Shown: positions 9,969-20,269 of the stretch, in pieces
Layout: every line of letters begins with the position of its first letter
Numbering within the stretch: the first letter of the stretch is position 1
NCBI GenBank assembly: GCA_977006965.1
Contig: OZ345366.1
Coordinates: 186,001 to 250,000, forward strand
Origin: Phymatolithon calcareum
Taxonomy: Eukaryota > Rhodophyta > Florideophyceae > Hapalidiales
Length of the DNA stretch: 64,000 nt
Direction of reading: 5' to 3'
The notes under the pieces: model-generated
Told to the model about the DNA's origin: nothing
Database searches by the model: none
What the model saw: only the letters and a program-made list of their open reading frames with translations
Program-made: the position numbers and the translations under genes

Positions 9969-11605
9969 GAAGGTTCGAAAATATGAGAGCGCCTCCAAAC
10001 TCGTCAAATCTGCAGCCTCGATCAGTCTCATTACTGAAATTTCCGGAGATCAAAGCCTTCCTAGCTTCGATGATCCCCATGAAAGACTCGTCTTTGGACA
10101 TGGGACTAGCTTCGGTATTGGGAAAGCTGTGCAGTGAGCATGAGAAGATGTACAAGACCGCACTGAAACATCTCTGTAGCGGACTTTCTAAGCTTTGGGA
10201 CTTCGAGGAATGGGAGGAAAACATCAATGAGAAAATGAAAACGCTGCAAGAAGTTGTGGAATGTTTGTTACAATATTACTCTGCGCCTGGTTTGGAAGAT
10301 ACGGCATCTCTTGGTTTTCTGAGGACCTTGCTCCCTGCACCCTGTCGGAATATGAGCGAGAGATTCTTCATGATTCTGTTGGTTCAACCAAAGTTCGCCT
10401 TTTGCTTCTGAGAAGTGGAGGGAAATCTACGTGTGTTTTGCCTACTTGCACCTGATGTTGATTTTAAGTGCGCCCTGCCCTCGTTCACCTTCTCGGGCGA
10501 GAAAATGTGCTGGTCGGAGCTAGAAGCGCAAGTGGTTGCGGCTTTTAATGACGATGGCCTTATTCGTGTCGTGCTCGCCTCATGCATAGCGTGCACATAT
10601 TCTCTCGGCCTGTACAATTGCGTCGCATCGTCTTTCCGTGAAGCTTGTCCACAGAATGTGCTAATGCGCGTCTCTATCAAGTTCGGCCACCCTATCGGCC
10701 GCGACCTAATGACCATGCTTGCGGACCCGAAGCGCAACAAACACTCTGGTGATCTCTCCTTCAAATCAGGAGAGGAGATGTGGTTTAAAGTGACGAACGA
10801 AGCTAGTGAAATCGGCCATGTTCAACCCTGTGAGCAACCGAATATTGATTATTGTCCGGACGCCCCGCACTACTCTATTCCCCCCCTGTACGGATTTGCT
10901 GAGTTCTTCAACTCGAGCGACCCGTGCCGTACTATTCTGGTGAAGAAAATCATGAAGCATCTCAGTACGTCAGCTCCCGCGTACTTTGTATTGGACGAAA
11001 TTTGCTGTTCTGCTCAACGGCTCGTCAAGAAGAGAAAGTTGGATCTGGTTTCCGCCGCCGCCGTTCTGTACGACCGCCAGGGATTGCTTCCATATAAGAA
11101 GTGTATTCGTAAGATTCTCGGCCCTGTGCTTTGTGTGCGCGAGGACGGCGTATACAAGTCAAACCGATTCAAAGGTGCAAAGGTGCAGGGAAGCTTCGCC
11201 ATTAAACTTGATCTGGTGAAGCTTGGCTTCCAGGTCAGTACGGACATCGGCTCGCAGGAGGACAAACGAGTGGAGACGCTGAGGGATGTGGCGGAGTACT
11301 TTTACGGAGGGCCGTACGAGCAGGCTGTCGAGTACGATGAGGAGACGAATGATAGTGCGTTCGGTCCTGAGCGGCTCAAAATTCATGAGTTTGCCGTGTG
11401 CAACGCATTGGCAGCGCTTCTGTGTAGGAAGTTTGGATTGCTAACCGGATATTCCCGATTCATATATGATAAGGAGGAAGTCAAGCGTAATCGAAATGTG
11501 GATGACAAATGGAGTGTAAACGCAAACATCAAGCTTCCAAAGCTGAAAATTTGGGAGTTTAATGAGAGTAAGGACGAAGATGGAATGATGCGTTCTGGTG
11601 CATAA
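9969..11605 (+). pseudogene. TPR-family gene, copy B (C-terminal part)
   Basis: Homologous to the 3' two thirds of copy A. It begins at the GSK/RFE...APPNSS region, so the TPR repeats are absent. One frame runs from 9983 to the TAA at 11605, with a single TGA at 10409-10411 where copy A has TGT (Cys). From 10415 the frame is open for 396 residues, rich in Lys/Asp/Leu and with no transmembrane segment or motif I recognise. Copy B has no frameshift in the stretch where copy A has lost a base, so it better represents the parent. It was plus-strand upstream of eIF3g copy B before a Harbinger-containing insertion separated them. Stop readthrough or a selenocysteine TGA is formally possible but unsupported. 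Confidence 0.65.
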
Positions 11606-11983
11606 GATGAGAACTTGGACGGTAACGGATTTTCCTCTCCTCCTGCTCATCTAAACAGCGTAGTTCTTGAAACAGGCTCGACCTTGATTGGCCCTGCGCA
11701 GTTGGGGACAGTGCGGCTTTAGCCTCCCGAAAAGGTTCTCAAGTGAGAAGGATATGGAGTATCATATTACTTTTGACCGCTCCAGAGGCTCCATGACGAC
11801 GACAGTAAATGAAAGGGAATACAAGAACGGCGGAGGGGCCTATCCGCCTGCAACCTTCTGTTAAAGACACCTGCCGCTGGGGGATGAACCGGCGTACTTT
11901 CAACTGAACTGTAGGGCCCGCTGAGATGCTTAGACATCAAAGCATCTTTGCTTGGACCGACTGGCTGTCTCTTTAAATTCTAC
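11606..11983. other. 3' flank of copy B and non-duplicated spacer
   Basis: 11606-11827 matches, inverted, the sequence at 4700-4900 downstream of copy A (for example AAGTGAGAAGGATATGGAGT). From 11828 to 11983 the sequence has no counterpart in copy A and contains no recognised gene. It may belong to the insertion carrying the Harbinger element. Confidence 0.6.
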
Positions 11984-12153
11984 ACTGGGGGCAGCGGGAA
12001 TACCAGGGCCTTTATAATTTTCCTGCTTCAGCAGCCTAAGGTACGAAAATGTCGTCCACTCTCTATCAGGACCAGGAATGGGTTTCCAGAATAAACTTCA
12101 ATGATTAGCATTATCGAGCATTGGTGAAACCAAAAGGCCAAAACTAAATTTAG

Positions 12154-13126
12154 TCAATTTTCTTGCTCCAGATCTACCTGAAATAAGGGCTGATACTGCA
12201 GCATAATCTGAGTTAGGTTCGCCACAGCGTGGAAACAATAGGAATGTAAGTCTATGTTATGTCTAAATTTATGACCCAGTACGAAGAACTGTTTCAATCG
12301 CCGGTTGACCGTCTCATGACGAGCTCGCAGAAGCGAGTAGCGTCTATAGAATGGGTCAGATTTTTGTGGGGGGGTGTGACACTTTTCATCTTTGTACCCA
12401 CCATCTGCAACAACAAATTCATTGTCATCTAGCATTGTCTTCATTCTGGTTCTAAAAATTGTGACATCGCTGTGGCTACCACACATAAATGGGCCGTTGA
12501 CCCAAACAATATCACCCGTTCCAAGGGCAATGCCCACTTCGTAACGCAGCCCGGGTCCCTTAAATTTATGGGAGAACCATTTCGGCTCAAAAGGAGTTGG
12601 CTCGCGTATTGCCAGATCCGTACCGTCGACACTCGCCCAACAACCATTGAGCGGCTCACCTGATTTGCGGTCATCCCAGTGAATCTAAAAACGCAATGTT
12701 ACAAGGAAAATAGAAAATGAAAAGCGCAGGCGTATTTACAAGGAGACTTACGATATTTAATCGAGCAATTTGTTTGACAATCAGCCACTACCATTTTCGA
12801 ACCGTCTTCTCGTCCGCCATGACAAGCGTCGCCGTGACGCTCTCACATGCATAGACCTTCAAAAATAGTAACGCCCAGAGAAGGTGTACGTGTCGCGCAG
12901 CATACGGTAGCCGGTATTCCAGCATCGCCCAAATTTCTGCGCAAACCAACGGTGGCACGCCAAACAAAGAACGGAAACGACGGTCTTGCACCACCGCGCT
13001 CAAACCTGGCGTATTTCTTAAAATTTCATTCCCAAGGTCATGAAAGAGAGCCGCTGTATGACTGAAGCGTTCGGCTTTTGTCCGCATGACTTCGGCTCGT
13101 TGAATACTTTGCAAACTAAATAGCAA
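12154..13126 (-). CDS. Harbinger transposase (DDE_Tnp_4), one in-frame stop
   Basis: Exon 1 is 13126-12752. A 67-bp intron at 12751-12685 has a GTAAGT donor and TTTTTAG acceptor. Exon 2 is 12684-12154. The phases join without a frame break, giving 301 codons plus the terminal stop. The acidic triad of the DDE_4 family is visible: Asp in SVDGTDLAIREP, Asp in CGSHSDVTIFR, and Glu in RARHETVNRRLKQF, with VVADGGYKDE between the second and third. The N-terminal region (FGVPPLVCAEIW, LLWALLFLKVY) is typical. Codon 113 is TAG (12788-12790) inside RKW*WLIV, just before the intron, so the copy is probably inactive unless the stop is read through. Confidence 0.85.
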
Positions 13127-13972
13127 CCAGCACAGAGCTTAAATACTTTGGAGTCAATGCGTTATGATACACCAGTTTGGCGTGTTTTGTTTCCAATAGT
13201 GTTGTCGACGTTGTAAGATACAAAGCTGTGATACGGTTAAAATTACAAATTTGAAAGTTACGTGCGTTCCGTAAAATATTTCCGATTTACCAGGTTCGAC
13301 CAGCTTTGACCACCGTAGACCAAATTGATGTCATTTCTGAGCAGGTCTAAAAGTTCGAAGCCCGATAACGGCTCAACGTGTCGTCGAATTCGCGAGACTA
13401 CAGTGATCTGGCACTGTCCACTCCTCTAGGTATCATTACATGTGAGCCAATCAAGCAAACCAGCCAAAAAACTGGGTCTCCGCACTGTGTCAAAATGCAA
13501 AAAATCACTCAAAAACATGAATTTCGTTGTCTTCAAGATATGCGGAGGCAGGTAGAATGTTCGAAAATGATTGATCTCTTCGTGATATCAATTGGATTGC
13601 ATTAACTCCTTTCATATGGCACTAGTTTTATAGCCTTAGCTCCACGCTGTGATAGCGAGAGCACCGCTCGAAAACTGTACGTTTTGAAGAATGACATGGT
13701 CTGCCAGATCATTATGTGCAAATGCCCTTTACGTGCCCTCATACGGGACACCCTCCGCATCATATGATCTGGACATATTGTAATTTTAGTTATGACTTCA
13801 GCATTGTTCCCGCCAATTTTGGCAACAGCCAAAATAAAGGGCATCTGCTTTTCCAGGTGTACAATATCATACCCTGTGCGACTACTGAGTACTTAAATTA
13901 GCGAATACCTTCACCTACCTTCACCAAATCAATTTCATTCTCAATCGGCGTGCGTCATCATCAGTCATCATC
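13127..13972. other. Internal spacer of the Harbinger element
   Basis: Between the divergent transposase and accessory genes. No coding frame is convincing. It presumably holds both promoters. CTACCTTCACC-type direct repeats lie just before the accessory gene start. Confidence 0.45.
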
Positions 13973-14921
13973 ATGTCTAAGATGGCTCTCAGAGGCCGCG
14001 ATACTGCAGGCAGTGATGGAACGGTTGGGTTCTCAAAAGATCCGAATGCAGCTGCAATATTCGACAAGATGTTCGGCGATGGCTGTTTCGATGGACTCGG
14101 TGCTGCAAAGGCGCGCCTACAGCACGCCGTCTTCAAAAAAATTTCTAAAGCGTCCTTTCGGGGCCGCCTTCGCAAAGCCAGGGAGAGTCACGCCACCGTG
14201 GAAGGAAGTAAGTGTTCTGTTGATTTTGCACTGCGCTGCCAGCCTGGTATAATTTCTGACAAAACGTATTTTGTATGCAGCTGGAGCCCGATCTTTGGTG
14301 GACCTTAATTCGAGTTGTACAGCAGACAAAAAGGATGAGTATGAGCTTTCAGGGGAGGACGATGAGTTTGAAGATGAAGATAATGCTGGACATGCCACTA
14401 AGCGTTGCAAAGTCGGTACGGAGCTCGTGTCTGGATCTCTAGACTTCAAACCGATCTACATGGTGGCTCCGTGGGTGTGCCCTGACACCTCTGAACAGCG
14501 CGTATCAGTTTCAATTCTCTTGCCAAGCGGTGTCGGCGAAGATGAAGAAGAGGCTGACTTTGAGGTGAGTGTCACGGATCCGGACTATTTGACTTTGAAG
14601 GTTCGATGGCCGTCAGGAATGAGCAACGAGCAGCGACTGTGCAAGCAATGGATTGTGGGCGATGGTGTGGCGAGTTTGAGTGGATATCATCCTCGCATTT
14701 TATGCTTCAAGCACTTCCTGTCTACACTTCGAGATCGAGAAGATGACGCGATTTGGAGTACAGTTCGAATCGCGCTCCCCTGCAAGGTTGTGCCGAAAAC
14801 TATTGAGCATTACCTGGGGTGGGACGGGACGGGACAGAATGTACTAATGGTTGATTTGGAGGCTCCGACTAACCGCTATCACGTAGAGCAGAAAGTCAGG
14901 AGGTTCAAGCGCACACAGTAA
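13973..14921 (+). CDS. Harbinger accessory protein (second gene of the element)
   Basis: Exon 1 is 13973-14207. A 73-bp intron at 14208-14280 starts GTAAGTGTT and ends TATGCAG. Exon 2 is 14281-14921. The phase-1 junction joins without a frame break, giving 291 residues. The N-terminus (MSKMALRGRDTAGSDG) leads to a basic segment (VFKKISKASFRGRLRKAR). Exon 2 opens with an acidic stretch (SGEDDEFEDEDN), then RCK, then a ~170-residue region with no motif I know. PIF/Harbinger elements normally encode a Myb/SANT-like DNA-binding partner that helps nuclear import and target binding. I see no clear Myb tryptophans here, so the role is inferred from position only. It is intact, unlike the transposase. 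Confidence 0.75.
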
Positions 14922-15036
14922 AGAAATGTTGACAATTAACCTTGAACTTTGCTGACTAAAATCAAATATAATTTAGGCTTCTCGGAAATATTTCGGAATA
15001 TAGTCCTCGGACCCTGATATTCCCGCTGCCCCCTGT

Positions 15037-15250
15037 AAAGCATAATCATATGATACACAATCTACAAGCGGCGAGGCCCAGGCCATTTTTTCTACTTCCA
15101 CAAAGTGCAACCGGGAGAGGCCCAGCGAACGTCACGAACAATTTGCACATCTGCGATCGAGCTTTGCATCGCCAACTTGTTCTCAGCTCAAATTTCTCAA
15201 CGAAAGAAGTTACCGCCGTAGCGATTGCAGAGCTAGTGAATGGGGCCGGC
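15037..15250. other. Flank between Harbinger and eIF3g copy B
   Basis: About 140 bp without a counterpart in copy A, then, from about 15180, sequence matching the 5' flank of eIF3g copy A in inverse orientation. No gene is recognised. Confidence 0.5.
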
Positions 15251-16130
15251 ATGTCCGGCGACTGCGGCGACAACATGAACGACACGCGGACCGGCGGAAT
15301 CCCTCCTCGCTCCATCGTGAAAAATGTCGGCGTTACCCCGATGATTGTCGACAATTACTAACTTCGGCATGAGCCCCGACGGGTGTCTGCAAAAAACGAT
15401 CAAGTTCGTCAAGTACTCGCAAGTCATGAAGACATTCCGGAAGGCTGTCACCGCGCCAAAGCCTGGAAGAGATGTGGCGAATATGCAAACGCCGGTCGTG
15501 TTCTGGAGCGTGATATTTCCACCGTGTCCATCGATTAGATCCACATGGACTTTATCAGAAACGACGAGGCCGCCGAGGCAGAGGAGGAAGAGACCGACTT
15601 TGCCAAAATGGCGCCCAAGGATATTCAGGGTGGAGTCAAGATGGAACGTTTCTGTCGTCGGCAGGAAAAGCGCAAGTTTGGTATGGCCAATTGGGCTTAG
15701 CTCATGTCGGTGGAAGGTGGCCAGAAAATGCAGTGGCAGTGGACCAGGCGTTGATGTCGAGGCCGGAGGTGCCGATTTCAGCGATGGTGGGAGTAAGTAT
15801 CAGCCTCCTGCGAAACGCGGCGGTAACGCCGCCCTGCGGACCGGCGAGAGCATGTACAACCGCATCGATTCGACAACCGCTCGGATTAGCAGTATCAGTA
15901 GCGGGACAACGAATGCCGATGTTGACGAGCTGTTCAAGGTTTTCTTGAATTTTAGGCGTACTTTCCTCAGCAGAGAGCAGAAGGTTTTCATTTTGTTTTT
16001 ATTAATGTCTCAGATGCTGATAGATGTATTGAGCGACTTAATGAACACGGATATGACCATCTTAATTTGCAGATGGAGTGGTTCCAGCCAGAACCGAGGG
16101 AAGCAGAAGGCGGTGGTGGCGGCTGACGAA
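15251..16130 (+). pseudogene. EIF3G: eIF3g-like pseudogene, copy B
   Basis: The ATG at 15251 gives MSGDCGDNMND...GGIPPRSIV. It shifts frame near 15350 to SPDGCLQKTIKFVKYSQ and MKTFRKAV, then to KAWKRCGEYANAG, then past a TAG to IHMDFIRNDEAA and a degraded zinc-knuckle region. Next comes KYQPPAKRGGNAALRTGE, then an RRM: NADVDELFKVF and, after another shift, GFHFVFINVSDADRCIE and GYDHLNLQMEWFQP. This order and the GYDHLIL.VEW ending are characteristic of eIF3g. Several frameshifts and stops make it non-coding. The 302-codon plus-strand frame at 15345-16253 covers only parts of the true reading. Confidence 0.75.
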
Positions 16131-16261
16131 CATGTGGGGAATATAGAGGGCGCAAACTTTTTTTTTGAAATTATTTTCGTAGGTACACGATTATCTCAAG
16201 GTCAACGTGAACGGTGCCGAAGGCGATGGAAAGATGCTGACAAAGTAAATTAAACGCTCGC
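16131..16261 (+). other. Junction with possible terminal exon
   Basis: A pyrimidine-rich tract ending TTTTCGTAG precedes a short open stretch (DYLKVNVNGAEGDGKML) that ends at a stop near 16250. It may be a terminal exon of another fragment. The monooxygenase DOMON sequence starts directly after it. Confidence 0.3.
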
Positions 16262-18002
16262 TTGCGGGACTCCATTCACGTCTTCATCCCTGCGCAACAC
16301 AACCGGCGCTGCATGGAGCGGACTCGGCGTGTCCGAGTCGACGTCCGGTAGCATGGTCGACGCCGATATCGCGAGCGTCACCTTCGCAGCTGGCCGTCTT
16401 AACGCGTGCAGACTCACCGAGCGTCACGTCCCGTTTGCCGCACCCTCCCTCGGTGGTATGAACGGCACCGTCCACAGTGTCTACCCGGACGCGGACAAAT
16501 TTTAGAACGACGGATTGCGGACTTTGGTCGCATGCTCCCGGGATCCAGCGGAGGGTACACTCAGCGTCAGGTTGAAGCGCAGACTCCAAGCACATGAAGA
16601 ACAAGACAGGAACATAACGTCCGGTGCACAGCAACTCATTTACGCGTATGGTGTCGGAGGGTCACGCTGTTCGAGAAGGACGGCAGCTTGCCGACTACTG
16701 ACGATGACGTTCCGCTTCCGAGCGATGTAGACTCCAATCAGACTGTCCTTTTCACGGCGTATACCATTCCTGGAGACAAAATCGCGACCCACGCGTGCGC
16801 GTCTGTAGAGCTGGAAATACGATCCGGCGGAAATTTGACTGTGGTTGTGGCGGAGCCTGTTTAGTGGTGTCAGCCTGCCCGCGCTCGAAAGCGTTTAACA
16901 ATCCTGAAGACCGGCGATTGTCCAGGAGATGTTGGTGACATGGATTGCACTAGTATTGTATTTGCGTGGGCGGTCGGAATTGGCAGATGGGTGCTTCCCG
17001 ATGGTGTCGGTTTCGTCATCACAGAGAAGAACCGCTTTCTAAGCCTCAACACACATTACGACAACCCCAAGTTCGTCAAGGGCGCTGTGGACACTTCCGG
17101 TGTTCGCATGTACTTTGCAAAGAGCAGGCAGCTCGAAGCCGGTAGTATCACATTGGGAGATACTGGCCTTTCGCTTAGTGGGCGCGCTGTGAAGAATGAT
17201 TTTAAGTACCAGAGCACTTGCCCCTCTGTCCGTGCAGACCGTTTCAAGGAACTCATTAACATTATTGGAACTTTCTTGCATATGCACACCACGGGCAAGA
17301 CGATCTACACCAACCAATTTGACCGCAACGGAAACTTCCTTGAGAAAATCAATGCGGTAAGTGAACCTCATTCATTTCCTACACCACAACATGCATGCAA
17401 TCTTCTTGTGTCTAACCGGATGTACAATTCTGAATTGTCACTGTGAAATTTCTACATCAGATTTCATACTGGTCTAACGACCAGCAACAGCTCACCCGGC
17501 GCACAGTTGAACGAAAACGCATTGATGAATTGCAGTAAGGCGATGAGAATGCCGTCGGACGCGACGTGTATTCCGGCGTGTTCGCATTTACGCACCGCGC
17601 GCGCGACACGTTGTTCGAGCTCGTCACTCTGCATACCAGCCACGGTAGCCTCTCGATTACGCCAACGCACTTTGTGTATGCCGACGGGACGCTAGTCGCG
17701 GCAGGGGAGGTGAGAGTTGGAGACGTGTTGCGTCGCGCGGACGGGAGTACGACGAGACACGCGTGCAGAGAGAGTTGAAGTACGGGCTGTACAACCCGCA
17801 GACGTTGCATGGAGACATTGTAGTCGACGGGTTTGTCGCCAGCACGTACACTATGGAAGTGCGCCCCAAAGCGGCGCATGCGCTTCTGGTGCCATTACGG
17901 TTTCTGGGGAGATTTGCGGGGTTGTACTTTGCGGCAATGGAGCATGGCGTGTCAGAGGGGAATTGGGTGTGGGAGATGACGAGAGGGACATTGAAGGCGT
18001 AA
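16262..18002 (+). pseudogene. DOMON-copper monooxygenase-Hint gene, copy B (most complete)
   Basis: The most complete copy, domains in order. DOMON (about 16270-16860): AAWSGLGVSESTSGS-type start, MVDADIASVTF, then DRNITSGAQQLIYAYG. Monooxygenase core (about 16863-17356): IVFAWAVGIGRW, LPDGVGFVI, SGVRMYFAKS, FLHMHTTGKTIYT with paired His. The intron is 17357-17460 (GTAAGT...CATCAG, phase 0). Hint exon: KRIDELQ, GDE, VFAFTHRARDTLF, ITPTHFVYADG, GEVRVGDVL, QRELKYGLYNP, IVVDGFVASTYT, AHALLVPLR. Parent role by family: a secreted copper oxidase/hydroxylase whose C-terminal Hint would autoprocess. Damage: a TAG after DADKF, a frameshift near 16910, TAA after DELQ, a 4-bp loss near 17755, and no Cys at the Hint start (RRTVE replaces it). 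Confidence 0.8.
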
Positions 18003-18079
18003 TCATGGAGGAACGATGGACGGAAGTGAGGGAGACTTCGGTTCGTTGTATAGTGTTGAGTCGCATGCAATAAGCAGTA

Positions 18080-19975
18080 ACTTCGTAACCTCCGCGGAAA
18101 AATAATCTTTTTTTTTTCAGTGGAGCATAATTATGCTCCGAACTACTGTTGGATTATGATACTTGCGACTCCGACCCCTCTTGGATTATGATTGGAGTTG
18201 TCAGTCATACATGGAGCCCTGAAATATAAAATAATCCAAAATTTCTGAAATCATACACTGTTTGCAAAAAACTGATCCTCTGCGACGAAGCCAAGTGTAC
18301 CAATCAAAATCGAATAGGGGACGTATTGCGAGCAAAGTCAAAAGTTTCATTTCGCTCATAGAATAGAGGGGTCGCTGGACCGAATGCTGCGCCTTTTTTT
18401 AAGCTCGCGACCCCTGTGCGACCCCTCGCGACCCCTTTGCGACTTATCGAAACACCCCTCTGGAGGCTTCAACCCCTCCTAGAGTCGAAACATGTGAACT
18501 GATACAGAGTCGCAACATGTGAAATAATTTGACTCCTATATATCTTCTGTGGAATTGCTCAATTATTTCAGATGAAGTTAGCATATTCTTGGTTCCAACT
18601 TGGCACCGACTGTGAGCAATCGGAGCGCAGAACTTTATTTTATAGTCTTTCCGAAGCACATAATTTTAGTGTCCGGTGAGAGAATAGCTCCTATGTGTTC
18701 AGAAGAAAGCTATTCTACAGACCGCTCCCCCATATGCAGTAAGTCCGACAACACATTTCCCTCGCATTTATCGTCAGAAAGTACAAAGAAGCAGAACAAT
18801 GAGATTGAAATTTCTCCATTCCGCGCCAGAGTCGTTATGTGCACCTTAGCATTCCTGGATTCTAGATGGGCTTCTTCGCGAGCCGAGATATATTTCTGAA
18901 TCATCAGAACCTAATTATTAGTTCCAGAGTTACGTTTGTACCTCCAGAAATAAGATATGAGCTTCCAAGAATACTTCGCACTTCCAGAAAAGGAATGTTC
19001 TCCCTCGAATTGAATGGACTCTTCTAATATGTATGTGACGAACACCCTGAATTGAGGGGCGATTTAAAAAAAATCAATAGCGCGAAGTCTCACGCCATAT
19101 TCATAAAGTCGGGCTTTTTTTCTGTGCGAGGAGTACCGCAACTACTAACTTATAGGCGCTTCATTATGTGCTACGATTGAATATGTGTTGCCCACTCACA
19201 AGAATGAGACCTGCTGAGACGCAAGAAAAATTCCACCGCCTTAGGGTCAGCGCATCTTTTATATGACATAGAAACGACGGTGACCAGTCTGGAAGAACTT
19301 TGCAGACTTCAGGGAGCCATTTCCACATCCATATATGTGATTGGTACGCTTCAAGAAGTAATTGATGATGAAATCACTAGTTGTAAATTCAGCACCCGGT
19401 GCAGAAGACTAAGATTAGGTCTGTATATAATGCTGTCGTCCGAAGTAGTCACCAACGTTCAGTCACTTCAGATCATGTATTCACGTTCGAGAGTGGTGTA
19501 GGAACCCACTTAACTTCCACGAAAAGGAAGAGGAACACTGTGAATGGTATGAAGACTTCTTTGCTGTGCAAATTAACTACAGAGTTCTTGAAGTGAGTAA
19601 AACGACCCTGGTATGCCCATTGTGTACTAAGCTTGATGTTGTCGTGTTGTGACAACAGCATATACGTCTGCCACACTTTTACTTGTTGAGACTGTTGTGC
19701 AAAGCATTTTCTTGCGATCCATGAGCTTGACGACTTTTACGAGCATGATAATTAGTAGCTTTCTTTTGGAAAAGAAATATGAATCTCATTCAAAATTTAG
19801 TCACAAAGACACTAGAGGTCCAGAAACAGATTTAAGTGCATATCACTGATCTACTTTTAGGAGCTGTGAGATTCCGGAAGTGCTATAGTCCTTTCCTCCG
19901 CATATATACTATATGTAGCCCCAATAGTAGTTCTGTTTGTCCATGAATTGGTATTGACAGCTCTGAGGCCTGAGA
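18080..19975. other. Palindrome arm interior, left (mirror 21270-23165)
   Basis: No recognised gene in either arm. Visible items are GCGACCCCT repeated about four times near 18405-18445, runs of CTTCCAGAA-type motifs at about 30-nt spacing near 18900-19000, and an ORF of 99 codons at 18600-18899 that is conserved only because the arms are identical. Confidence 0.5.
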
Positions 19976-20268
19976 AAACATTTGTAATTAAGTGAATTTA
20001 TTGAGAAGGTACCATGTTTCCCAACGTGACGAAAGTCGGTACCTTCCTTAGCATTCTAGTACACTCGAAATATCGCGTCGATGGCTCGGGCCTCGTTGGT
20101 CTCCTCTGTGGGGGTCCATGTTGGCTTCCTCAGGATGCCCTCCAGTATTCTAACTGCCCATGGTCCTTGACTACCCATTTCTTCTATTAACTTCGGCGGA
20201 TTTCTTGGAAACTGACCTACAAACCATCTAGCGCAGAGAATTCTGTGCCTGCTTTCTCTCAGAAAACA
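19976..20268 (-). mobile_element. LINE 3'-end fragment inserted in the left palindrome arm
   Basis: About 290 bp present only in the left arm. Its core (20080-20240) resembles 35385-35510, the end of a LINE reading frame on the minus strand: TGCCCATGGTCCTTGACTAC corresponds to TGCCCATGCTCCTTGTCTGC, and CCCATTTCTTCTATTAACTTCGG to CCCATTTCTTCAATAAAATTCGG. Confidence 0.65.
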
Positions 20269-20269
20269 T

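Larger units (their letters stand above)
11984..15036. mobile_element. PIF/Harbinger-type DNA transposon
   Basis: Bounded by inverted repeats: 11987-12010 (GGGGGCAGCGGGAATACC...) and 15010-15033 in reverse complement (GGGGGCAGCGGGAATATC...), about 22 of 24 matching. It encodes a DDE transposase on the minus strand and a second, divergent spliced gene on the plus strand. Two divergent genes between short TIRs is the known layout of PIF/Harbinger elements. I could not settle the 3-bp target duplication. The element interrupts the TPR-eIF3g arrangement that is contiguous in copy A. Confidence 0.85.

Noticed and set aside
10409-10411. Selenocysteine or readthrough at TGA in TPR copy B
   Set aside because: Copy A has TGT (Cys) here, which is suggestive, but both copies are otherwise damaged and no SECIS-like element was identified. 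A plain nonsense mutation is simpler.
11828-11983. Structured RNA or rRNA fragment
   Set aside because: The sequence is GC-rich and looked foldable, but I could not match it to any rRNA, snRNA or tRNA consensus.
15345-16253. 302-codon plus-strand open frame as a novel gene
   Set aside because: The eIF3g homology passes through several frames within it. The long frame is only partly the true reading and has no start or promoter support.
18600-18899. 99-codon frame conserved in both palindrome arms (mirror 22343-22642)
   Set aside because: Conservation comes from arm homogenisation, not selection. No motif or start support.
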